Source: Dromaius novaehollandiae (lineage: Eukaryota; Chordata; Aves; Casuariiformes; Dromaiidae). Taken from it: a stretch of 64,000 nt of DNA. Location: assembly GCF_036370855.1 (NCBI RefSeq), contig NC_088111.1:18139501-18203500 (forward strand), read 5' to 3'. Below the pieces are notes generated by a model, which had not been told where the DNA came from, did not search any database, and was given only the letters and a program-made list of their open reading frames with translations. Positions 13,601 through 26,200 of the stretch are shown piece after piece (positions within the stretch are counted from its first letter, which is position 1; each line of letters starts with the position of its first letter). The position numbers and the translations under genes were made by a program.

Positions 13601-14727
13601 GGAGGCCCCAGCATTGACCCCGTCTTTGAACAGAGCTGCCCTCGAGTCTGGGAGTAGCTGAGAAGGCAAGGTGAGCACTTGAATTGAAGGTGACCGCTGC
13701 CCTGTGCAGAGAGGCAGAGGGAACCCAGGCCACAGAGCTCTCCCACCTTTCCCTGCTCCTCGTCTCAGCTCCCCTCCCACTCCAGGCAGCTGCTTTTCCT
13801 AGAGGATGTGTCTCAGGCAGGAGCACCTGCAGGCCTCCTCTTGGAGAGCAGGTCTTGAGGCACCTGCTCTTTCTTGATAGCTTAAGCTGAGTTTCCTCCA
13901 TTTTGTTTGTATTCCCAGTGTCTTTGCTGGAAAGCAGTGTAACAGTTCTCAAGTATTGCACATGGCACTTCAGTTGTACCTGCTTTCCCTGCTGCCTTCT
14001 CTCCTGCTGTCATTCCGGTTGCTTTCTGTTTTCTTTTATGTTCTTGTACGTTTTGGGTTGTTTTTTTCTTTTTTCTGTCTCTGCCTCTCCTGTTCTTTCT
14101 ACTCTGACTCTCCAAGGGGGGATCTGCCCCAGCCCAGCCAGGCATGTGCAAGACCAAGGCACAGGTAGGTTTTTCTCCTGCAGTTATTTTTTTTCCACTA
14201 GGCCTAAGTCCCTTGGTCACATCAGGTCCCACTTTAAAGTTAAAGCCCCACAAAGTTTTTAATACCACAGGTTCAGCCAAAATGAGGGAGTCTGTTGTTG
14301 TCAGCCCTGTGCAGTGTGGAAGGAGGCGTGCAACGGATTGAATGGAGCAGCCACTGTCTAGTAAAGTGGGGAAGTGCAGGTGAAAGCCATGCGGGCCTTT
14401 AGCTCAGCCTTTCACTCTTTTGGGAGGCCAGCAGCACAGCAGCCTGAGCTACAGGCTGGAGCAAAGCCTTTTGCAGAATCTGCTGCTGCTCGCTGGAACA
14501 AGTGCAGATCTAGATTCCTACTAGTTGAGGCAAAGTGCCTTCCCCTCAGCCCCCAAGTGTGTGATCATGCTGCTTGCAGGGGAGGAAGCAACTTAATGTC
14601 AGTCAGCAGCAGCATCCTCTACTTCTGAGCTGGCAGAGATGCCTTGTGAATGGTGAGCTTTGTCTAGTGGTAGCAGGTAGCTCTGAGAACCAAACTAGTT
14701 GTGAATTCTGCGCACTCTCTCCTGCAG
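10635..14727 (+). other. CLUAP1: last CLUAP1 intron
   Basis: A 4.1 kb intron bounded by gtaagt and cctgcag. Several open frames overlap on both strands around 13370-14280, but they are C/T-rich low-complexity translations with no domain and no consistent splice frame. I see no coding exon, RNA gene or clear repeat here. Confidence 0.7.
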
Positions 14728-14874
14728 GACTCGGAGGACAGTGAAATTGACCTGGATGATGATGATGATGATGAAGAAGATGTGGAAGATGACAGCATGG
14801 AAATCTCCCCAAGGAAATCCAGTCGCCGGGCGAGGAAGCCAGAGCCGCTAGAGGAAAGTGATAATGACTTCTGA
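14728..14874 (+). CDS. CLUAP1: CLUAP1 last coding exon, acidic tail and stop
   Basis: An acceptor (cctgcag) opens a 147-nt exon in the phase required by the previous exon. It encodes DSEDSEID, a run of Asp/Glu coded by a GAT repeat, then [22 protein letters not shown] and a TGA stop. The final EPL-ESDNDF is the recognisable CLUAP1 carboxyl end, and the acidic block followed by a basic SSRRARK patch matches the human tail ([22 protein letters not shown] from memory). With the exon at 10579 it gives about 66 residues, the C-terminal tail of a protein of roughly 410. The coiled-coil and calponin-homology-like N-terminal parts lie upstream of the window. The GAT microsatellite makes the length of the acidic run prone to vary between species. 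Gene identity is firm. The protein is partial here only because the window begins inside the gene. Confidence 0.93.
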   Translation, partial: DSEDSEIDLDDDDDDEEDVEDDSMEISPRKSSRRARKPEPLEESDNDF

Positions 14875-15045
14875 CTATTCAGTAGCAGGACCAGGACGCA
14901 TCTTGAAATGCAAACTTTGGACAGTGTGCAGGTCAGGAGCTAATAGCCTGCCATCTGAGAAGTGCTTGCCAGCTCGAATTCAGGAGTTGGTATATAATGT
15001 TCATTAAACTTGAAAATTAAACTTGGATTGCTAATCTTGTGACTC
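14875..15045 (+). other. CLUAP1: CLUAP1 3' UTR (inferred)
   Basis: Short 3' UTR running from the TGA at 14872-14874 to the predicted cleavage zone just after two ATTAAA hexamers. The extent is inferred from those hexamers, not from transcript data. Confidence 0.6.
15003..15021 (+). terminator. CLUAP1: CLUAP1 poly(A) signals (two ATTAAA)
   Basis: ATTAAA occurs at 15003-15008 and again at 15016-15021, about 130-145 bases after the stop, followed by a TG-rich stretch (cttggattgctaatcttgtg) typical of a downstream element. ATTAAA is the commonest natural variant of the AATAAA signal. Confidence 0.65.
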
Positions 15046-15880
15046 TCAAAGTATGAGCAGTTTATCCGTAATTAGAATCACAGTAATGTGGAATGCTGTT
15101 ATTTCCATAATTGCCTTAGAACAGGCCCTCATGCACCACAGTGCCAGGAGTTGCACTCCAGTGAGCACTGTGTGCTTGATTTCCCTGCATTTCACAATAT
15201 CCAAACAGACTTGTTGGCTTAATAAATCTGGATGGAAAGCTGCTTTGGGAGCACATTTAAATTGATTTTAAATCTGACTTAAATTTATTTATCCTAAACA
15301 TACCTCTTACTAAATCAAGGGCTTGTCTCTACAAAGAGCAGCACCAGTTGGACTAAAGAAGTGAAGTTAAAACATGGAACCAGTGAAGGAATTCTCAAAT
15401 ACCACCTTCAATGCAATATCTCTCAGTATTTCAGCTGTGTCAATGGGAAGTGTTCCTAAACTAAACTGAAATGGGCCATGCTTGAATGTCCTGAGAGCAG
15501 CCATGCATTGTAATTAAATCCATACAAAATCAGCCCTTTAATTATACTGGTACTTCTGGGGTGGACTGAGCTTTAGGCATTCAAACAGGCCAGAAGTTTA
15601 GCTACTGTTGTTCCCCTTTGTTTCTATACATGCCTGTCTTCATTTTTGTCCATGGGAACCCAGGAGAACAAATGTCCAAACCCAAAAATCCATAGAAGTT
15701 GACAGGTACAAAATGCTTCTTCCGATAGCTCCCCTATTGCATTTTTTGTTTGTTTTTTCCTCCTTGTGTCGTGAATAGGTGTATTTTCCATATTTATTTA
15801 TACACCATTTTCTCCCTTGGTTTCTTATAGAAACAAGATAAAGCAATTGTGCATTTTTCTGTACCAGTCCCCCTCCTCCA

Positions 15881-15896
15881 CCCCCCCCCCCCCCCA
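15881..15896. repeat. homopolymer C run
   Basis: About 15 consecutive C preceded by C/T-rich sequence. Length is uncertain in any assembly. Confidence 0.85.
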
Positions 15897-16124
15897 AAAG
15901 AACTTTTGGACACCTGGACAGTTTCAGCTAAGAGTGATAAACGTCTCCAGATATTAAATTCCTGCACATTTTGAAAAAAAAAAATTGCCAAGTACACAGG
16001 AAAGACCCAAATTTGTGCTCCTTTCCCAGATGTAAGGCTGTTGTCTGAGCTTAGCAGTTACCTGCTCTGTGGAGCCTGTGGCTGACCCATCAGCATACAT
16101 GCACTACCTGCCATTAAGAGGTAT

Positions 16125-16146
16125 AAGATATATATATATATATATT
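16125..16146. repeat. (TA)n microsatellite
   Basis: About nine uninterrupted TA units within the CLUAP1-NLRC3 spacer. Confidence 0.9.
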
Positions 16147-18679
16147 ATAAGAGAATAGGAGATAGTATATGTGAGGGCCAGAAGATCATAAGCAATATGG
16201 TAGGAGTTGGGGATTAGTGTAGGGTGGTGGTGGTATTGGGACTTCAGCTCAAATTTATAGGTAACCAGGCTTTGTTAGTCTGCTGCTCACAGAAGAACTT
16301 GGTATACCGAGAGGTTTAGTTGGTTAGACTGATGCATCAGCGAAAGCATACTGAGGTTAGAGCAAAAAGCTAGAGTTTGTCTGGTGTATTGCCTCTTTTC
16401 TTTTAGTTCTGCTGTAGCATCGCAATTTATCTTCACAGGAGCAGAAATCAGTGTTTGATTAGAAGAGTTCACTTCAGTGTGTGTTCATCAAGGCAGACGA
16501 GTCCAGGCTGTTCTCCTGCCCTTCCCTTTTTCTACGTCAGCAAAGTACTTTGCTTTCCCTCCACCTGAAATCTAGTGTCAGGTCCAACCCTTCCATTATT
16601 GTGCTGAAGAAAGGAATGCGCATGAATTACTTGAAAAACCAAGAGCTTTTTCATCTCTTAATCTCTGACCCTAAAGGTGGAATCTTCACACTTCAGGCAG
16701 ATCCCCATCAGCAGAGCTCAGAACTTGAAATGTCATGTCAGGATGGGACAAAAGTTTACAGGTAAATAAACCACAGTGTTTGTGCAGTAACAGGGGACAT
16801 ATGTGGGTGCAGTGGTGTACTGAAATGCATGCAGTTATACAGGTTTGAGCTGAACAGGCTGACACCATGTTGTACCCTGTAAAGTTAATTGGCATTTTGC
16901 ACCTCACTTCAGAGGAAGCGAACATGGAGGACAGCTTCCTTAGTGTTAGACATCTACTGCAAATTTGTTAGGGTAGTCCTGTGACAGCCAGGTAGAGAGT
17001 GCACATGCTTGCCATTCCCTTTCCTCGGTGCTGAGAATGTCCAGTTTTAGGACTTGTTCTGAAAACATTCTCCCAGGTGATGCAAAGAATCCCTTCTGGT
17101 CCTCCCCTCGTACTGAAAGAGCTGCATCTGGCCCAAGAGAGAGATTTCTCATGAAATTGGGCCCAGTCTCTGAGTTTGGGCTGCAGTTTTAGAGTTACAG
17201 TTTTCCGTCTTATTTCCTATCTTGTAGCTGAAATGGAAAGCTGACTTTATACCTCTGTGTACAGAAATGGAGCCTCTTTGGGCAGCACTGCCACTCAGCC
17301 TTTCAGCACAGCCAGACAAGTCTTAGGGTAGCTGTGGTTTGTATTGCAGGTTCTTGCTTGAGACATAAACAGCAGTGCTTTTAGCAGCCACCTCCCAGTT
17401 CCAGTGGCAATGCACCCTCCAAGCATTTGACGCCTTCAGCTCGGAAGTGTTGGTGTAGCTAGATACTCATACATGCATACAGACAGATAAAACATATTCC
17501 AAATTGTTGCATTAACTCTGCATTTCCTGGAGTTTCAGGGCATAGGAGACAGCTCAGGATTGTTGATGGCTGTCTCCTGTTGGTGTTCCAGATGACCTTG
17601 GATAGGTGACAGCTGTGGCTTACACACAGCCTTTGGGCAGGGCTGGCCCTGAGCCACTCCATCTGCTTGGAAATAATGGTGAAAGAGGTAGGACTTAAAT
17701 CACTCCACATAACTATGTCCTGTTGGAGACAGGACAGCCAGCCCCAACTTATGTTCCCCCTGCCTGGAAAAAAGGCTTTGGAGGCATTCCCTCAGGCAAA
17801 TGCCATCTGCTTCTTGAGGAGGCGGGGGAGAAAATGTGCCTCCTGTCCTGGGCTGATGCTTATTCCATCCCTGTTAGTTGACTGAGCCTTCTTCAGGACA
17901 GTGGATTGTTTCCACAGTTGCTCGTCGTTTGCATTAGAAGGTTCTCAAGCAGCAGACTGAGGCTCAGAGTTCTGAGCTGAAATCCCAGAATTTCAGCAAG
18001 AGTGGCCACAGTGGGGGCAGAGGGACAATCCTGACTCTGGGCTTATACCGACACAGACTTGGAGTCAGCCTGGCTCACTGCTTTGGACCTAGGTGTTCCT
18101 TTCAGATTTGGTCCTGGCTTAACCTGGCCCGATGCCTTCCCAGGTACCATGGCCTTGGGCAGAGAACAGGTCCCTGCTCCTCTCCTGTCCCAAGGTGCAG
18201 TGCTGAGTACAGCCAGCTCCATTTCAGCACAGTCTGTCCAGGTGGCAGGTTTCCTTCAGGATGTGTGCTGGGGGAAGAATCACTGTGAATATCAAGTTCC
18301 TTAGGAAGAAAATAGATAAAAAGCCAAGATCCATGTTCCTAACTACACCTGAATGTCTAAATAGTCTCCCCATAGCTAACACCTCAACAGCGTGTGTATG
18401 CAGTACTGGTGTTTCTGAGGCTGGGAGATGCTGAACTACAGGTTAGTTGTAGGAGAGTGAAGGAGGTTTAACAGTTCCAGGGGCTTGTGCCAAAGCTCAA
18501 ACGAGTTGGTGCCTTGAGCTGTGCATCCTGCCAAGGCCATTTTTCATTTGTGAGCCTTGTCACACTAGTACATGGCATGAGATCTCTTGTACAGGGAGTG
18601 GAGCTTGGGCCTGACAGTGCACCCTGAATGGCACATATGATGTTCCACAACCAAGAGGAAGGCAGCGCAAGGCAACTTT

Positions 18680-20183
18680 TCAGCTAGGAACCACTTTATT
18701 TCCAGGTATGCACATAATGACATAGGTCACCCCAGCATTTCTCCAGGATCAGGCCACAGAGATCCTTGAAGCAGTCGCTTACTGGACTGAATGCAGCAGC
18801 AGCGTGTTGGACTCTGGCTGGAGCAGAGTAGAGGATAGGGGGCAGTCGCTGCAGGGGGGCTCTGGGGGTTGCACAGATTGGCAACTGGTCTATCTGTAAA
18901 CTCAGCACCTTCTGGGGAATTGCTGAGTCTCAGCCCTGCACACAAAGGCATCACCTACCATCTCTGCTGTCAGCAGCTGCCCACCCAGAAGGTGACCTGG
19001 TAGGGGAGGACCCACTCTGCAGCTGGGGCATTGGCAAGGCATGTCTGAAGGTCAGTGTCACTGATGGCAACAGCAGGAGACCCAAAAAGTCCAGCCTAAA
19101 TTTGAGCGGCAGAACTTTTTGAGAAGGTACTCCCAGGTGTGGCATCTAGCCGCATCTGCTACAGATGGCGCATCCTTTTGCAGTGCTCTTCTCCTCACAA
19201 GCACCCTCCTGCTCCTCCTCCTCATTTCCAATGGTCTTTCTAGATGGCTCCACTCCCTTGCGATTCATATCTCTTCCAAGAGGCTTTTGCAGAGCAACAC
19301 TACCAAACACGTGTGTCACACTCAGCTAAAACCAACCTGCTGTTGAGGGCAAAACAAACACCACGGGTTGTACTTGCTGCCTGGGACCCTACAGTTGTGC
19401 AGGGAGCAGCCCTTGCTCTGAAGTGTCCAGATCCAAAGCACCACACTGTCTGATCTGAGCAAGGAAACAACAAACCTTTGGTGTATCTCTGGGATATCAG
19501 TGACTAACGTACCCTGGGAACCTGCAGGACTGGGCGCTATTTAGCCAGGTGCAAAGTGCTTCACCAGCTCTTCTGGGATCACTAGCCATCGTGAACTAGG
19601 TGGAGGAGACTGGCTCTGTGAGCAGTTCTGGGGCACTGCAACATTTGCCTGCAGACTCAGTCTGGGAAGAGAGCTCCTGAGTGGTCAGGATGCACCAAAC
19701 CTGGGGCAGGCTCTGAGCATGGTGCTGCATTCCTTGGCATCGGGGAGATCACAAGAGGGGGTTGCTACTGCAGGCAGTGGAGGCTCAGTTTCAGTTGACT
19801 GCATAAGTGAGAAGAGCCCAGCTTGTGGGCTCTCTCCCCCTCCTCCCTCCTCCTTGCCCTCCTGTTTGCATTTTGCCCATTCCTGCAGCCTTAAAGCTCC
19901 CCTAAGACTTAGATGAACAGGGACAAGGTTGCAAACTCCCCAGTTTTTAACAGGAGTGAGTCTTGATCCTTCTGTACTGCTGATCCAGAGGCCCCAAGCT
20001 CCAGCACCCACTGCTGTGAGCACCCCCTCTTGGGCCATGCTGGAGAGCTCGGAGGCTCTCCTTTCCCCAGCTCTCCTCCGTCAGACAGAGGTGGAGGGCC
20101 AAGCAGCTCCCCGCGTAGGCACGCTGGCCGAAGGGACACCTTCCTGCCCCACCGGGCCATGTCCTCGCTGTGGCCAGCCAACC
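18680..20183 (-). other. NLRC3: NLRC3 3' UTR (inferred)
   Basis: The sequence between the NLRC3 stop codon and the AATAAA at 18695-18700 (minus strand). No coding exon or repeat is recognisable. It is assigned as 3' UTR only by position between stop and poly(A) signal. Confidence 0.45.
18695..18700 (-). terminator. NLRC3: NLRC3 poly(A) signal (AATAAA on minus strand)
   Basis: TTTATT on the plus strand reads AATAAA on the minus strand. It is the first canonical hexamer I find downstream of the NLRC3 stop at 20184 and would give a 3' UTR of about 1.5 kb. Transcript evidence is needed to confirm use. Confidence 0.5.
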
Positions 20184-20274
20184 TCACACTTCCACAACAC
20201 AGTCAGGTGAGTTTGTTCGGATAGCATCGGAGATCATCTTAGCTCCCGACTGGCCAATGCGGTTCCCCTGCAGG
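20184..20274 (-). CDS. NLRC3: NLRC3 last coding exon (LRR 15 and stop)
   Basis: The exon (acceptor ctcccag) encodes LQGNRIGQSGAKMISDAIRT, then NSPDCVVEV and TGA at 20186-20184. Human ends NAPTCTVEM, so the C-terminus is full length. Confidence 0.94.
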
Positions 20275-23200
20275 CTGGGAGAGGAGAGGAAGAGGGAGCA
20301 GAAGAGGAGAGGAGGAGTTCAGGCTTAGTCACAGGGGAGAGCAGGATCTTGAGTGCATGAGGTACAGGAGAAGCTCCCCAGCTTTGCACCAACATCATCT
20401 GCACCTTCCCCATGCCAGCCTGGAGCTCTTGTTGGGACCTTGGTCAGGGAGAACTCTGGATTTGAGACCCTGGAGGCAGCAGGTAAGAGGCAATAGCAGA
20501 CCCCTGGGAAGCTGGAAGGGCTAAGCCAGCTGGGCCCTATGGTATTTTGGAGGATGTTTGCCTTTTGGGATGGTTCTTTGCCCCAAAGGGATCACTGGCC
20601 CTCTAGGGAGGAGTGATGGGGCCTAGAGTTGTGCGTGGATGTTGGCTGTCAGCCGGGAGGAGAGCACCCTGCTGCGGAGGTCCCTGTAGGGAGCTGGGAA
20701 TGGGGCATCACGTGTGTTCCCTCGACTGCCCCTAAGGCCTTCCTTCCCCCTGCCTTACCGTCCAGTTCAGTGCTCAGCAGTCACTTACTTCACATACGTG
20801 AGGCCGTGGTTTCCCCTCAGAGCCGTGGCAATGCAGATGGCTCCGTCCATGCCCAGGGAGTTCTCCTGCAGGCTGTGGGAAGGTGACGAGGTCAGAAATA
20901 TCAACTAACGAGATGTGGCCACAGGGGGGGGATTCCCGTAGCAGTCACAGGGACGCTGTGACTCCTTATTTCTCGGTCTTGCTCCAGGGAGCAGGATACT
21001 TACTTGAGCCTGCGGAGGCTGCGGTTGACCTTCAGTGCGTTGGCCATCGCTTTGGCCCCCGCCACGCCAATGGAGTTTCCCCTCAAGCTGCGAAGGAAGG
21101 CAGGCCGTGAGGAAGGGCAAATGAGGCAGGCAGCACAGGATGACCCGCAGCTCTGCTGGGCCCTGCACTGTCTGTGGACAAGAGGAGAAGGTGGAAGAGG
21201 CAGTCCTGTGCTAGCAAGCAGATGGCTGGGCAAGCTGGGGTCACAGTCTGGATAGGACACTACGGTGGGTAGCAGCAGTGCTGAGCTGATGGGTAAGATC
21301 TCAGAGACCCACAGGGAGCAGCGTCACAGCAACAAGGACTTGGGGGCCCCACCAAGCACTTACTCCAGGATCCGCAGGCACTTGTTGACCATCAAGGCCT
21401 CTGCCAAGGCTTGGGCCCCAACTGTGCCAACTGAAGCCACCTGAAGGCTACACAAGAAGAGAACAGGGACCCTTCAGTGCCTGTCCTGAGTAGGCCACCA
21501 CACCATGTCAGGGCCCCCACCACAGCCTGGACACTCACTGGAGATCTGCCAGGGTTGTGTTGACCTTGAGTGCGGCGGACAGAGCGGCCAATCCTTCATC
21601 GCCAATGGCATTCTCCTGCAGGCTAAGACATGCAAGCACCCTGTCAGCTCTTCACGCATCCTCCCGTGGCCCAATCCCAGGAGACACGACTGAGGAGGGC
21701 GGACAGTGATGGGAGACTTGGCAGCCCTAGAAGGGTTTGAGTTGCATCAACTGCCTACTTACTCGAGGCTGACCAGGCTGCTGTTGGACTGTAGTGCTTG
21801 TGCCAGGGCTGTGGCAGCTTTTGCCTGAATGAAATTCCACTGTAAGCTGCAAAAAGAGGATGGGACGTGAAGCCCTGGGCTGCATGATGTGAGGACTCCC
21901 CAATCCCTCCACGCTCAGCACCAGGAGCCAGCAAGCTCAGCACCCATCTGCTCACCGCCCCCAAAGTGATGGAGGCTCCAAGTGCCCCCATTCTCCCAGT
22001 ACCTTTGGCAAGGCCCTACTAGGCGAGCATTTGCCAAGCCCCATGGGTCTAGCCTGGATGGCACAATGCGGATCCCATGGGAGGACAATTTAGGGAAGCT
22101 CTTCTCACAAGGCCTAGGAATAGTGTCCCTGCCTGATACCCACTGGAAAGGCTTAAAAATCAGGCATCAGAAACAAGCCAGGTCCAAGGGGAAACTCACT
22201 GGAGGGATGTGAGCGCCCGGTTCTCTTTCATCGCTAAAGCGATGGCCTTGCCGCCTTCGTCATGCAACAGGTTTGCTGCTAAGCTAGAGGCAAAGGACAG
22301 AGGATGCAAGTTACACACAGCTGGGTCCAACTTCAGTGACACGGTGCAGCAGTGGGAGTGCCCTCCTGGGCACAGACTTACTCCAGCTTCCTGAGGGTGC
22401 TGTTGGTCTGCAGGGCTCGGGCGATGGCAGGGCCCCCCTCTTTGCTGATGGAGTTCTCCCGCAGGCTAGGGAAAAAGAGGGGAGAAACGGGCCTCAGGGT
22501 TAGAGAGAAGTGCCAAGGCCCCTTGCCTTCCTCTCTGGGGCCGTAAGCATTTATTTCAGTGACAATCTTTCTGACTTGCATCTCCATCAGCATCTGCATT
22601 TCCATTCCCCGCATCTCTATCTCCAGGGAAACACGTGCTGCTGGCAAACAGAAACTGCTGCTTTTTCCATCTTTTTCTAGAAGAGGACAAGCATGAGGTA
22701 TGACACCTCGGGGTGTGGGGCTATATGTGATAACCTTGTCCAAGAGCTTTGGTTCCCCTGTTGAAAGTAGGGAGCTAAATACTTCTGTGGTGATTTCTGT
22801 TCTAAGAAATGGACTAAAGCTAGCTAAGCTCACTTGCCCAAGCAGCTATCGAGGTGGGCTGGCCTGTGAGCCAGTGAGGTTAGGCTGGACCCAAACAGAT
22901 GCTGTGTCCAGCTATTATCTGCTCCTCAGAGCAGCTGGGTTTCAACTGTACATGCTACACATTTGAAAACCATAGGTGTATTGGGGTTTTTCCCCCAGCC
23001 TATCTTCCCTGCTGTAATTGTTTCATTGCTAGACACAGCCGAACTCATACTTGTCTCAAGGGGAGAAAATTAACAGCGAGAAGAGACTGTCAGCCATATG
23101 AGGGACAGAGGCTGCTTTCAGGATTCGAGAGCCCTCATGGAAGCAAGCAGACACAAGCCCAGACTGCCAAGCAGTGGCCCATGCAATGGCAGGGGACCAT

Positions 23201-26200
23201 GCTGTTGTGCAAGCCACGCTAGCCATGGTGGCAGCACTTTCACACAGGGTGGCCAGAAATGCCATCACTTACTTGAGGTTGATGAGTCCCTTGTTGGAGC
23301 AGAGAGCCCCTGTCAGCGCGGTGACCCCAGCGTTGCTGATCGAATTGCTCTGGAGACTAACACACATGACAGAGGAGAGTGTTAGGATGGGCCACTCTGG
23401 GCATCACCAGGTAGGTCGTGGGGTTGTGTTTGGGGTAAAAAGTGCTTATTTCCCTGGGAGCCCAGCCACGGGGAGGTAGGGAGGGCCCTGTGATTTTGCA
23501 AGGCTAAAGGAACAAATGGGGTAGAAACAGCAGTGGGAACCCAGCAAGGGGCTGTGGGGCAAGGCTGGAGCCTGGCAGGAGCAGGCAGGCCAGGAGCAGC
23601 ATCTCACCACAGTGTTGCTGGAGTGAGGAGGCTGGACTGAGCTCTGTATGGGTGAGCAGAGGGAAAGTAGGACATGAATCTGCAGGATACCAGACCTCCT
23701 CAGCTCCTCAGCTGAGAGCAAAGCATTTTTAATCAACATTCCCACTCTAAAGACACTCACAATGCTAGAAACCCTACCAGGAGAGATGCAGGAACTCACT
23801 GCCATGTGCCAGGCAGGCAGCTTCACCAAGACCCCACGGGGGTCCCCAAGGCTCCCCCAGCCTTTCCCTTTGCATATCTTCCCCTGGCCTGACCCCCAGA
23901 GACACGTCTGAGGTGGGCGGACAACGATGGGAGACGTGGCAGCCCTAGGAGGGTTTGAGCTGCATCCAGCTACACGAGTGATCTAGGGCCAGACCCCACC
24001 AGCGGGGCAGTGAGACAGCCAGGGGCTGCTGTGTGTGAAGGACTTACTCGAGGCTTTGCAGACTGTGATTCACCTTCAGAGCTTCAGCCAAGGCAACCGA
24101 GCCGTTGTCTCCTACAGAGTTGCTGGAGAGTCTTTGACACAAGGGGAAGATGTGTTACCAGCAGCCACAGCTGCATTGCAACCACAGCCAGCAGCATGGG
24201 GCTCGCAGTCCCCCTGTGCTCTAGCAGCACTCAGCCAGCTTTGCTGGCCTTCCCTTTCTGAGGCCACGCATAGATCTGCCAGCAAAAAAATCATCTTCAG
24301 CATCCTTCCCACAGTCCTGAGGCATGGCCTGCCTGCAGAGAGGCAGCATGACCAGCCCAGCACCCTGCCCTGTGCTGCTGGGGGGACATGGCCTTCATTT
24401 GGGGTAGCATCCCCCAGGGCATGCACAGAGACCCTTCCTCTTAGCTACATCGTGAGCATCCCAGCATTCGCAGCAGGACGGGCTGATGGACAGTAACACG
24501 AGCTGGTACAAGCTGGGAACGGACACCGTCCCCTTTGAACACTGCCCTTGTGGAGGGGCTAATGCTGCAGTCACAGCAACTGGGGAACAGCCAGCACAAC
24601 CAGTGGCTCCTGTTTCCCCAAGAGGACCAAGTTCATCCTTGGCAGGTGAAGAGGGGATCCTGGCTGTGCCCTGGGCTCAGCCCTGTTCTGCTGTGGGAAG
24701 TTTCCCAGACACCTTCACGTGTGTGTTTGCAGTTAGTCTCTGACTCTGGCTCCTCATTTTGCACAGTCGGCCTTTTCAGTGGTCCTCTGCCCCCAGCATC
24801 ACGTGCTGTGGCTATATCAGTGAGAAAAGCCAGCTAGGGACCCTTCTCTAGCCCCAAGGCCCAGTAGCATGGCTGTGGCTATACAGCTAAGGCCCTCTCC
24901 TGCCCAAGGCACACAGCTACATCTGAGTTGCCTGGTGAGAGCAGCCCTTAGTCCATGTTATCTCCCAGTGCCCAGCCACTGCATGGGAGAGAGCAACTGC
25001 CCCGGCAAAGCCGTGCTGAGGCATGCTGCCCATGAAGGCGCTGGGTGACCAGGACAGCGCTCTGGCCTGTTATCGGTGCAGGTGGCATCCATGGCGGCGG
25101 ATGCATTTAACAAGACCCTTTGGCATCACGGCCACTCTGGAGGTGGGCAGGCAGGAGGCAGGAGTGCTGACGCAGGGGCTCGTCTTGCACCGCACAGAAC
25201 CAGTGTCCCGTTGGGTGCTGGGAATGCCCTCAGGGGCCTCAGCACTGGTCTCTGCCCCGCTCGGCACACTGGGGTGAACCACCTCCATCTGCAGAGTAGT
25301 GCACTGCCACCCCCACAAACACTGACAGTTTGCCCCAAGCTGTTTCTGCTCCAACAAGAAGCAGGAGTTTGCTGCAGTCTAATTTCTAGCCTGGTTATGG
25401 GCCAAATGATATTCCTGTTCTTGTATCAACATTGTCTTTTAGCTGAAATAGCTTTTAATGTATCCACAGGGCCTGGGGACCCACCGCTCACCTCTCCTGG
25501 AGGGAAGGCTCAGCCTCTCAGTTCGTTTCATGGCTACCTGCTCCCTGCTTCCCCAGAGGTATGTAGAGCATCTCCGCACAGTTGAGCTCAAAGCAGTTCT
25601 GCCGTCCTTCCCCTCCTTCACCCGTGAGAACCACTTTGAACAAAGCTAGCAAAAACTGCCCTGGCTATATACCAGGGCCTAGACCCCTGCCTGTAGCTCA
25701 CACCCACAGATCCCAGGGAAGCTCGGTGCTGGCATCACCACCCCTTGGCCTGTTACAGCTATTCATACTGCCTCTGCTGACTCTTACATCAGTTCCTTGA
25801 GGCTGCAGTTCTGCTTCAGCGCCTCTGCAATTTTCCTTGCACCATGGGCTCCGATGGAGTTTTTCTGCAGGCTGTGGAGGAGAAGAAGTCACCCAAGAAC
25901 ATCAGCCAGCTCAAGGTGCATCTCCGTTGGGGTGGCACTTGCACCTCCTCATCCTCTTTAGACTGTTCCTCAGCTCTGGCAGTGCCCTTCCACCCTGTGT
26001 GCACCCTGAGGACGTTTCAGGCTGGGAAGTAGGTACCCAAGGGATCACTCTTTACATTTTTGACTGTCTCTAAAGTTCTGGGAGGTCTTTGCCATGAGAG
26101 GTGGCATGGGGAAGGTGTAAAGTGGGTTCACTGCCTCTCCCCGTTCAGGAGACCTGGGGAAAGCGGAACTATGGGAAAGGCCAGGCTCTGCCGCTCACTG

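Larger units (their letters stand above)
15046..18679. other. CLUAP1-NLRC3 tail-to-tail spacer
   Basis: A 3.6 kb intergenic spacer between two convergent genes. It holds a C-run (about 15882-15896), a (TA)n run near 16127-16145 and otherwise unique-looking sequence. Open frames here are short and not supported. The same convergent CLUAP1/NLRC3 arrangement is known in mammals. Confidence 0.6.
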
